Source: Adiantum capillus-veneris
Taxonomy: Eukaryota; Streptophyta; Polypodiopsida; Polypodiales; Pteridaceae
Reading direction: 5' to 3'
Assembly (NCBI GenBank): GCA_014529385.2
Contig: CM043944.1
Coordinates: forward strand, 78,509,884-78,573,883
Length of the DNA: 64,000 bases
A program made the position numbers and the translations under genes. This document shows positions 55,399 through 64,000 of this stretch, piece after piece; the first letter of the stretch is position 1, and every line of letters starts with the position of its first letter. The notes below the pieces were generated by a model. The model did no database searches. It saw only the letters and a program-made list of their open reading frames with translations, and was not told where the DNA came from.

Positions 55399-56654
55399 AA
55401 GGGTATGAGAGTTGATAATAGAGCGTGCAACGTTGTAGACTAAGCGGTCGTGACGTTGCCCTCAAACACAAGCTTGAGGGATTTTTATATATGCCAAGCT
55501 GGCCTGCAATCCCTTGCGCATGGTTTTCATAATGAGGACAAGGAAACCAAGGAAGCAAGCACCTTGCTCTATTCTTCATGGACGTAACAAAGGATATGAT
55601 TAATGATTAATGTGTTATGTCTGATCTCCTGCAAAAACAAGCATGTTCCAGCTTTTGTGGAGTTCTATTAAGAAAGGCATGTCTCTCTCTCCCATGCGGG
55701 CCGCTAGCCGTGCTGAGGTATGAGCATCTCTAGGAGATGCAGCTTCAACTTTGTCTTTCACACCAAAATAATTTTAATTTCTTAGATGGCAAGTTGTTTG
55801 CGATTCGGCGATCAACTCGAGACCAGGTCCGTTTTTAACATTCAAGATCAAAGGTAATTGCATCTACTTCCTCGCTTCTCCTTTTACAAGGCACATAACT
55901 GATTGCTTTTTGCAATCTCATTGTATTTAGTGTACACTTCACTTCTCTGTCGATGTATGACTTTTTGTTTCTATTCATGCAAGGTGTGTGTTGTCCATAG
56001 TTGGCATTGCACTACATGCGTTCAAAAAGTACAGATCCATGTCGATTTACCTTTTGACATCAAACTTTTTTTATCTTTTCTTTATCACCTAATATGATAT
56101 GAGATCTGCATTCTTAATTGCCGCCTCAAAAACATTGGGATCTCTTTGGTCAGTACTTGCACGAAATCTTCTAAAAGCTGCTTAGTTTTTTAGCGTATAG
56201 AAAATCTTCTTTAAAGATACCATATAAGCTGGTAGTGCTTTTAAAAAGTCCTTAGAATGCCTATCAAAAAATAGGACCTACTGGCATACATCATGTTATA
56301 TTAACCGTATTCTATATATCACCACCAACCCTGTAGCCTACAATGCCTAATTACGTCATTTTCAAAGTTGTCTCCATTAATTCCTTCTCTTCTGTGCCAA
56401 CTGGCTAATGGATTGCAAGTATGTGTGGTAGCACTTTGTATTATATTTCTTCATCTTGCAGCACCAGTACAAATTCAATCGTTGCAATCATTCTATTACT
56501 GGTATACGTCACCCAATTGCCACTGTCAAATCCAAAAGATGGTAATTGACTTCTCTTGCTTTTGCAACCTGCACATTGTAATATACATTGTTGCGGTGAA
56601 GCGGATGAGGGCCCTAATTAATTCAATGTCGCCACCTGCACCTTACTCTCTCGC

Positions 56655-56660
<6 letters not shown>
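55397..56660. other. Stretch without a recognised gene
   Basis: A/T-rich sequence with short open frames and no domain I can name. Confidence 0.45.

Positions 56661-56738
<78 letters not shown>
56661..56738 (+). repeat. (CT)n microsatellite, about 39 units
   Basis: A single long uninterrupted CT run. Confidence 0.97.
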
Positions 56739-56739
<1 letters not shown>

Positions 56740-57753
56740 GTTGTGCCATGTTTGGCAAATGAAACATAACAACATACAACGTCATGAAATACCCTACTCT
56801 ACTCATAGGATAAGTTGCTCGCAGCATATCATGGGTGCAACGTGGAAGTTGACTATGAGGTGCAGGTTCACGGTTATATTGAGATCAAAGCTACTTGCAA
56901 GATAGTAACACAAAGCACCAAAGGACATGGAAAGATAGCACCAAGGTCGTTTACAAGGTATGGGTTATCATAGTATTAGAGGATTCTATCAGATAGTGAT
57001 AGGTGGGAACTTAGGGCTTGGCGAGTATATCAATCATTGATGTTGCACCTCATAGGAAGTTCATGATAGGAACCAGACCCAATAGTACGTACAAGGGTTG
57101 TGCATAATTTGAGGGACTAATTGTCAGCCTTAAACTACTCCATGCAAAGCTATCACAAGAGCACTCACAAGTTGATGGCATTGTGGCAACATGTAACCCT
57201 TATTAGCCCGTTGGGAAGTAGTGAGTGGGAGGCTGGAGTAATTTACTACTTGCATTAAAATTCTCTCCCATTTTTAAATGTGGAAGAGGTAAATTTAAAG
57301 GTGAAGTCTACCACTACAGTGCAGCGCCATATAGATGTGTGATCCAATATACTAAGGCCATAGCATGTGTGATCCAATATACTAAGGCCTCGCTCTGAAA
57401 GAAATTGAGAGATTTCTAATGAGAAGGAGAGGGAGACGCGGATATGTAGTAGTTTTATTAACACGCGTGTGCACACACTCATACTGAAGGCTTCTACTCT
57501 ACTCGCTCTACTTTTAAAAAACTTATTAATTAACGCCGAATATTTGGCTCCACTTACGCGGCCCCTTTGTACCTCCCTCCCCCTGTGCGTTCTGCAGTGC
57601 CTCACCCCCTAGCCTCCATCGCTCTCCTTCACTCTCTCTACATAGCCTGTCATGCCTTCCCACTCTTTCTCATTGCTTGCGATTGCTGCACATACGGATT
57701 GAGAGAGAGGCGAACTACCTACTCGCACGAGAGAGAAAGAGGCGAACAGCCTC

Positions 57754-57757
<4 letters not shown>
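56739..57757. other. Stretch without a recognised gene
   Basis: Nothing coding is supported. A 31-bp direct duplication (TGTGTGATCCAATATACTAA) lies at about 57336-57395. Confidence 0.45.

Positions 57758-57814
<57 letters not shown>
57758..57814 (+). repeat. (GA)n microsatellite
   Basis: About 28 GA units. Arg/Glu-alternating ORFs over it are artefacts. Confidence 0.97.
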
Positions 57815-57819
<5 letters not shown>

Positions 57820-58097
57820 TTCCTTCTTCCCTTGGCCCGTCCTCCTCATGTTGCCCTTCAACAACGAAACCCTCTCCATCGAGGAGCGAAAGAGCGCATG
57901 CTACAAAGAACTCAATGTAGTCCTCATGCACGAGTTGCAGTTCCACTGGAACTCTTAACTCCAAGAGCTGAGAGTATCTTTGAAGATTCTGTCTCTCATT
58001 TCTTTTTGATCACAATGTGTAAACGTACACACACACACAGAGAATATTTTCACGTAGTAGGAAACTATCCTGAGAGAGAGACAGAGAGAGAAAGAGA

Positions 58098-59465
58098 ATG
58101 AGTCGCCAGCAGAGCCATGACCTTCGCTTGCTTCGACGAGTGCCCCAACTACTCCTAGCCGCACGTTTTCTGGCCATGGCTCCCCCCCTCCCGCACGCTT
58201 TCCAGTTGGACCCTCGCCATGCCGCCAACCACGCTGTCTTAGGTACTTCCTCTATTGAATACGACCCGACACTCATGGCCAGCGTTTTACGCGATGTGCT
58301 AACTCCTGACATCAACGTCAAAGGTGAGCATAAGGTTACCTTGAAGCCAACAACAGTCTGGCCGCACCTGTCCATATTCAAAGACAGGGCTGTGGTTCTC
58401 TTCTTCACAGGGGAGTTACCTACAATGCAAGATATTGGATATAATATCGACATTGGCTTCAAGAGGGCTGCTGTGGACAAGATATTTTACTCAAGTACAG
58501 GATTGTTCGAGATATTGTTTTACAGAAAAAAGGATCAGTTAGCCTTTCTGTCTGTGTCCACCATTGTGCTTTGTGGCTAGATAGTGCACATTATACCTTG
58601 GCAGCCATTAAGCAGATTAAAGACGAGCTTCTGACCAAATGCCTAGTTTGGGTTGAATTCGTTGATCTTCCCACCTTCCTGTGGCCTTGTTTAGGGGAGC
58701 TGGCTAAATCATTGGGAAAAGTCTTGTTCTCCCCCAGCATCCTTTGGCAAACCGACCACAAGTTTCCCGAGACCCTTGAAATCGATCTCGAGACAGTCGG
58801 AAAGTTGGTCATCTATTTGAAGTGGGGTAGTCTTGCATGCTCTTGATTTCATTGCGGTCAGTTGGGCCACTTTTCTAAGAACTGCCCCACAATGCTCTCT
58901 CCTACAATAGATCTCATCCCCTCTTACCTTGGAAGCAAAACAATGGTTCCTCGGTAGTAAATCTTTGGGAAAACTCCTCAGACAGAGAGAAATGCTTCTC
59001 CGAACCCTGAACCCAATACCCCTATCACCCCCGCCTATGCAAGTGCACCAGGGGCAGCTAAACCCACCAATCCTAGCAACAAATCAGTCAATTTCAAGGG
59101 GAAAACAACCCTGTTCAAAACCCCATGTTCCAACTCCCCAGTACCCTCGACATCAGCTAAACCTAGAGGTATTCCGGACAAGGGAAAACGGGTAGCAACA
59201 GATAATGAAGGCTTTACTCCATCTAGGAAAACCTTCAAAAGCAGAGGTTTTTCATCAGGTTATACATCCATGAAGTTTTATAATGCCCTCATGGAGGACA
59301 TGCCATCCCCAGAGACTTTAGCAGTTGTGGATACCATTTTGGTTTAGCACGAGTCCACCAAAAAACAACAAGGCTCCCAAGATAGATCTGCGACTCAACT
59401 CGAAGTCAATATGGTGGACACTGATAGCGAAGGAGACACACAAATTGTTCAAAGCTCTCAATGAA
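58098..59465 (+). pseudogene. LINE ORF1 (DUF4283-like, zinc knuckle)
   Basis: Residues such as FKDRAVVLFFTGELPTMQDI, then VWVEFVDLPTFLWPCLGELA and KSLGKVLFSPSIL, match the N-terminal domain of plant LINE ORF1 proteins. A stop near 58580 and another near 58846 break it. The knuckle follows as FHCGQLGHFSKNCPT, with its first Cys out of place because of the break. The rest, with NFKGKTTLFKTPC-like residues and EGFTPSRKTFKS, is a linker. ORF1 protein would bind LINE RNA. Confidence 0.75.
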
Positions 59466-60450
59466 ATTAGCCACATACAATGTGAAAGGGTTAAATGATC
59501 CCTCCAAAATCTACACTTTCAACCGCTGCCTTCTTTCTATGGATTTAGATGTATGTTTGGTACAAGAGCATAAACTTCATCATCAAGCTGGCCAAACCCT
59601 GCATTAAAGAGGGTATCAATGTTTCTATGGAGGTCGTTCCTCCTCCTACTCAGGTGTACTGACATGTATAAAAAGCTCTCTGCAACCCATTTGGCTATTA
59701 GACCACCCCACTGGTCGCTGCTCTATATTTTCGATCGCATCCCCTTGGGGGCCTTTGACCTTGGTTAATGTATATGCAAACAACAATGCAGGTTCTCGTA
59801 CCTAGCTATGGCAATGGCTGAAACATTGCGAGCTCTCCCAAGGCCTCTTAGGAGGGGATTTCAATATGGTATGTCACTCTGAGGACACTACTTCTCCTGC
59901 TACTATTCTCTCTCAGGCTGAACGGGATTCTTGGGAGGACATGCACTCCCTCTACCTTCTGTCCAATTTGTGGACAGCTACTGGCCACACACCTTAACCC
60001 TTCACATTTCACTCTCAGGCCCACTTATCCTCCTGGTCGCGACTCGATCAATTCTACTTCATACTGCAAGATTGGCTGCCATAGTGGATATATAGATGTC
60101 CCTTTCTGATCACTTCCCTGTTTTGCTCACATTGGCTGATTATGAACAAATGGATATGTCCGATGTTGGATTCATGCAGCCACTTATGGTTAACAACACA
60201 TTGCTTGACCATCCCATATTTGTTTCTGATGTAAATTCTCTCATTGATGAAATACGTCAAGGGGAAGTGGATGCGTTATGCGCCTGGAATTGTTTTTGCT
60301 CTGGCATGCAAGAATGTATACAACATGTGGGAAAATATGTAGCCAGGCAAAACAAATATAAAGTGCAGCATGCTTTGGTCACTATCCAGAACATTATGCA
60401 GACAGATGTTTCTCGTCTCAATATGAGACTGAACTGCATACTCTAGCTGA
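59460..60450 (+). pseudogene. LINE endonuclease domain remnant
   Basis: MKLATYNVKGLNDPSKIYTF and CLVQEHKLH are the start of the apurinic endonuclease fold. LLGGDFNMV and a decayed SRLDQFYF follow, then, after a shift, LSDHFPVLLTLA, the His-containing C-terminal motif. In L1-type elements this domain nicks the target DNA. At least four stops and shifts are present. Confidence 0.75.
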
Positions 60451-60749
60451 AGCAAGACAAATTTTTAGAGTGCATGACTCAGACATGGCTAAAAGAGCAC
60501 GATTTCTTTGTCGTCAAGTAGAGCTCAAGGACACTTCTGGATCCTCCAGGGGTTTCTTCTCTAGACTTAAGCAAAAGCACAAACAGGAATGCATAACTCA
60601 ATTGATAGCTGACGATGGGAGAACTCTCACTCAACCCAAAGAGTTGATGGCGGAATGTAAAAAGTATTATGAGGGGATTCTAAATCAAGGTCCTGAAACC
60701 TCTACAGAAAGACAACAAGCGATGCAATCCTACTTCATAGTGTAGATCC

Positions 60750-61856
60750 GTGGTTAGCGATGTCGACTCCAAGAGGCTCGAACTGCCCTTTCAAAGAGAA
60801 GAGCTGAAATGGGCTCTCGAGAAACTTCCTAATGACAAAACACCAGGAATCTGTGGACTGTCTAAGGAATTTATTGTCAAATTTTGGGACAAGTTGGAAT
60901 TCATGATCACCTCGCTTATCAACCTCATTTGGTCTAGTCAACACATGGATCCCTCTCTCAAGCAGGGTACCATTAAACTTATACCCAAACAAGCATTATG
61001 TACTACTCTAGCTCATTGGAGGCCCATCACTATGATGCCCATACTGTATAAAATTTTGGCTAAAGCCATTGCTACTCAGCTCTCTCCATTTTTGCGAAAA
61101 TTCATTCACCCTGCACAATCAGGTTTTATCGGTGGCAGATCCATATATGACAACATTCTTATTGTGATGCTAGGCATTGAGACAACTAAGTCCACCAACC
61201 AGGGAACCGTTTTACTTCAGCTAGATTATGCCAAGGCATTCGATACGGTACAATGGGATTTTATCTCGCTGGTTATGTTTAAGCCTGGACTTGGGCCCAA
61301 AATGGCTAGATGTATATACTTGCTTGGGGAGGGAACTATCTCCAGAATTATCATCAATGGGAAACTTTCAGACAGGCTTGAGATTTGCAGGTCAGTCAAA
61401 CAAGGCTGCCCTCTAAGCCCCTTGATGTTTGTTGTGGCGACACACCCTCTGTACAGATTTTTACAAATACAAGCTGATGCTGAGAGTATACAAGGTGTAA
61501 GGATTGGCACTGAACATTTACTTGCATTGGGGTTTGCTAGTGACACTGTCTCCTTTTTGAAAGCTACTAGTGTCAATCTAGCGAAATGTATGTCATACTT
61601 GGGGTTATTCTCCTTTGCTGCAGGATTGAATCTAAATCTTGGGAAATCGTGTCTCATCGACATAAATGCTAAAAAAATTGATCAGATCTGGGCAGGCAAA
61701 CGAATCCCGAGAGGCACTATATTCAGGCACCTGGGATACCCTCTTGGGGTAGATGTAACCACTGGCCAACAAACCTCTTGGGTCTTACAGAGGGTCCAAC
61801 ACAAGGAGCCTCATGGCATTGTCAAGAATGGCCGATACACGTTCGCCTTCGGATAG
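60750..61856 (+). pseudogene. LINE reverse transcriptase
   Basis: The longest open frame in the window, 368 codons. Motifs in order: WALEKLPNDKTPGICGLSKE, IKLIPKQALCTTLAHWRPIT, HPAQSGFIGGRSIYDNILI, LLQLDYAKAFDTVQWDFISL (first catalytic Asp) and SVKQGCPLSPLMFVVATHPL. The catalytic box reads LGFASDTVSFL, with FASD in place of F/YADD, so one metal-binding Asp is lost. LGLFSFAAGLNLNLGKSCL follows. A frame change near 61790 leads into the post-RT region. Lengths and spacing are typical, but the active site is dead. Confidence 0.9.
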
Positions 61857-62340
61857 TTCAATCTATACTTTTGTCCTACATAATGTTTTTCTTGCTCCTT
61901 ATTGCGTGGTCAAAAACTTCTTTGGCTGCCTTTAAATCATGTATTTTGATATTTTTTTTTGGCAAATGGCACTCTGCATGGATTGCTTGGTCGCATATTG
62001 AACAGCCCGTTGGCCAAGGGAGGCTCAGATCTACACACGCATATGCAGGCTAGGAGAGCCACGATGTTGAAGCATATGCTTTGCAGGGATATTGTCTGGT
62101 CCAAAATTATGTGGGTTTTGCTTGAAAAATCTGTAGCATACTATCATGGAACTTGGGATGTACCTTCATGGGATAAACTCTTCACGGCAATTCCTGTCAA
62201 ACTCCCCTCCAAAACAGCCCAACTACTAGTTAGTAGTTGGAAGCTAGTATGCTCTCACCTTATATGGAATGGTCGTGTGCGCAAAATACTTGCTCAGATG
62301 AAAATTGAAGGACAGTCGAGCAGGGAAGCGGACGGTGAAT
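61778..62340 (+). pseudogene. LINE post-RT region
   Basis: LRIVQSILLSYIMFFLLLIA and AFKSCILIFFFGK, then in the next frame HGLLGRILNSPLAKGGSDLH and ARRATMLKHMLCRDIVWSKI, are typical of plant LINE ORF2 after RT. Similarity ends near 62330; the terminal zinc-knuckle/RNase H parts seen in many plant LINEs are absent. Confidence 0.75.
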
Positions 62341-62381
62341 GACAGCTTGCGAAAGGTGGCATCGAGCAGGGCCGCGAGGAG

Positions 62382-62384
<3 letters not shown>

Positions 62385-62419
<35 letters not shown>
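62385..62419 (+). repeat. (CT)n microsatellite
   Basis: About 17 CT units just after the LINE fragment. Confidence 0.96.
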
Positions 62420-62423
<4 letters not shown>

Positions 62424-62900
62424 ATCTGCAGAGTGGGCCACGGCTACAGGTGGATGGCATGCGCTGATTGTGTGGCTTATCATGCAGAGCAAGGGAGGAG
62501 GCGTCTTGACTGACGTGCTTGCAACAGGGAAACAGGAGCCAGGACAACCGGAGGAAAGAGGACCGACAGTCTCTCCATCGTTTGATGCTACTAGAGGTGA
62601 TGGCGATACGAAGATAGAAGCATGTGTTCATCTCACGAAGTGTGGCAACTCATGGACATGTTGTACGATCCTCTGCAGGGTGTGTGCGAGCGCACCTTAT
62701 AGCACCACGCGCGCGTGCGTGTAAGCACCTCAGCACAAGGAGACCTACTCTCAACGATGAAGGCCGCCTGTCCCGATGCAGGCGAGGGGAGGAATATTGT
62801 GCAGGGCAACGATCGGACTTGCATTGTGCGTAGGCAGGGTTTTCCCCTTTTTCATTTGAATTGGAGATTCCTTTTGGAATCTTTGTGGCTAATTAATGGT
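62420..62900. other. Stretch without a recognised gene
   Basis: Fairly GC-rich with overlapping short open frames on both strands, none with a domain I recognise. Confidence 0.4.
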
Positions 62901-62914
62901 TTCTTGAAAGTAGA

Positions 62915-63398
62915 CCCGGCAGGCGTCATCACTATATGGCACGGCTTTGGTCAAGGGGGATCTAGGGCCCAAATTTGGGGGCGTCAGGCGGCTTTAATCT
63001 CGGTCTTTGGATCACGTAGTGAACTTGGGGTAAAAATGACGTCTCAAGTTCACTCCTAGTTCACCCGCTTCGCAAGGTGTGGGTCGAACCTGGGACGTTT
63101 CGGTTGCCACACGAATGCCCTACCACCATGCTAGCGCGCATCACTGTCCATGTTGGCATGGCACATGATCATACCTTAGTTTAGGCGTCCCTAGTTCACC
63201 CCCAGTTCACCCACCCCTAGCTTACCCGCCCCTAGTCACCGTTAATTCACCCTCAGTTCACTCCCATTTCACCCACCCCTAGTTCACTGTGTGATTCAAT
63301 GGCGGAGGATAGAGCCGCGTCGCGCCCCCAAATTTGGGCCCTAGATCCCCTCTGACCCGGAGTCGTGCCATATAGTGACGAGGCCCAGTAGGTCTATC
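62915..63398. repeat. Inverted repeat with a tRNA-like head and TTCACCC minisatellite between the arms
   Basis: The left arm (62917-62985, with ATCTAGGGCCCAAATTTGGG) is repeated inverted at 63325-63396 (CCCAAATTTGGGCCCTAGAT). On the minus strand at about 63140-63060 a pol III-like box A (TAGCATGGTGGTAGGG) and box B (GGTTCGACCC) sit about 40 bases apart. AGTTCACCC-type units repeat irregularly over 63180-63305 and also at 63046-63066. Confidence 0.7.
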
Positions 63399-63442
63399 AC
63401 ACGTGTCGGCGACAGCAATGGTCATAGACTCATAGGCTGAAG

Positions 63443-63446
<4 letters not shown>

Positions 63447-63484
<38 letters not shown>
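63447..63484 (+). repeat. (CT)n microsatellite
   Basis: About 19 CT units. Confidence 0.96.
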
Positions 63485-63488
<4 letters not shown>

Positions 63489-63837
63489 AAAGAGAGTTTA
63501 TAAGAAGGTAGTAAACGGATCATTAGCATTTGCAATATCGTTCTTTGAGTAAATAGATTGTTAGAGCTTGCAATACTGTTCTTCAAGTCAAGTGATAATT
63601 TTTACTTTAATGTATGTCTCCTTGTGTTGTGTTAGCGTATGCTCATACAAAAGGATGCATGCAGAAATAATGTACTTTGCACAATGTATTTTTTGATACA
63701 TGTCCCCCACCTATATCTCTTACTGCACAAACTACTACTTACGAGTTTCAAACGAGTAAAAAGATTGGTCAATGGGGCAGTGTGGACCACTATGCACTTC
63801 AAGAGGATATATATGTCCACAAATGACTTATCCTCTT

Positions 63838-63908
63838 TAAGCCAAGGAAGCTTTGCACAATGTCTAGCCAAGGAAGCCCTGCACAATGTCTAGCCGAGGA
63901 AGCCCTCG
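63838..63908 (+). repeat. Three-copy 29-bp tandem repeat
   Basis: AGCCAAGGAAGC with TGCACAATGTCT repeats at about 63840, 63867 and 63891, the last copy partial. Confidence 0.85.
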
Positions 63909-64000
63909 ACTATTTGCGAATAGATGCAACAAGAGGACATCTCTCTCTAGATGCAATCACTTTTATCAGTTCCCTTACTCTGCCAACCATAATGTAGTCA

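Larger units (their letters stand above)
58098..62340 (+). mobile_element. Plant LINE (non-LTR retrotransposon), decayed
   Basis: ORF1 with a DUF4283-like region and knuckle (58098-59465), an AP-endonuclease remnant (59460-60120), RT (60750-61856) and the post-RT region (to about 62330) occur in standard L1-clade order. Coding is broken throughout. No poly(A) tail or target duplication is seen; the element seems to break off near 62340, 45 bases before a (CT)n tract. Confidence 0.85.

Noticed and set aside
57567-57958. Overlapping ORFs around the GA tract before the LINE
   Set aside because: The length comes largely from the (GA)n run. The unique parts show no domain, although a LINE 5' UTR role cannot be excluded.
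61226-61663. 145-codon minus-strand ORF
   Set aside because: Antisense shadow of the LINE RT.

Overview
This window looks like repeat-dominated nuclear DNA from a land plant. The evidence is the plant-type Ty3/gypsy, Ty1/copia and LINE remnants, LTR elements primed by an initiator-Met tRNA, one phytocyanin gene with an intron, and a decayed tonoplast-type sugar transporter. Very long (GA/CT)n and (CT)n(CA)n microsatellites and a large, old, nested repeat load are compatible with a big-genome plant such as a fern. That placement is only inference, because no sequence here fixes the species.

Layout. 1-4955: the 5' half of a chromovirus-like gypsy element on the minus strand (family 1, copy A) with a 1.55 kb LTR. 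5218-12786: two related copia elements in inverted orientation, each carrying a small non-coding insertion. 13333-15660: a third gypsy lineage with a broken integrase. 17636-27504: a second gypsy family whose gag is split by a complete, almost non-coding LTR element (19328-24976, 143-bp LTRs, TSD TTCAC). That element holds a 208-bp MITE with 8-bp TSDs. 27505-34955: family 1 copy B on the plus strand, pol through chromodomain and 3' LTR. Its LTR is split by a compact 2143-bp LTR element on the minus strand (31381-33523, 190-bp LTRs, TSD GACAT), called X here. 35458-36960: tonoplast sugar-transporter pseudogene segments in scrambled order. 37470-46990: retroelement pieces, including an LTR flanked by a PPT on one side and a PBS on the other. 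47380-49900: a degraded second copy of X on the plus strand. 50470-52026: homopolymer tracts and tRNA-like SINE heads. 52490-54130: the one convincing intact host gene, a GPI-type phytocyanin. 58098-62340: a decayed LINE. 62900-63400: an inverted repeat around a tRNA-like head.

The most interesting item is X. Two copies about 16 kb apart, on opposite strands and of different age, share a non-coding block, a PPT/LTR junction and a protein segment I do not recognise as gag, protease, integrase or RT. This suggests a small non-autonomous LTR retroelement family carrying its own conserved ORF. Apart from the phytocyanin gene, and possibly the X ORF, nearly all coding sequence here is broken by stops, frameshifts or nested insertions.
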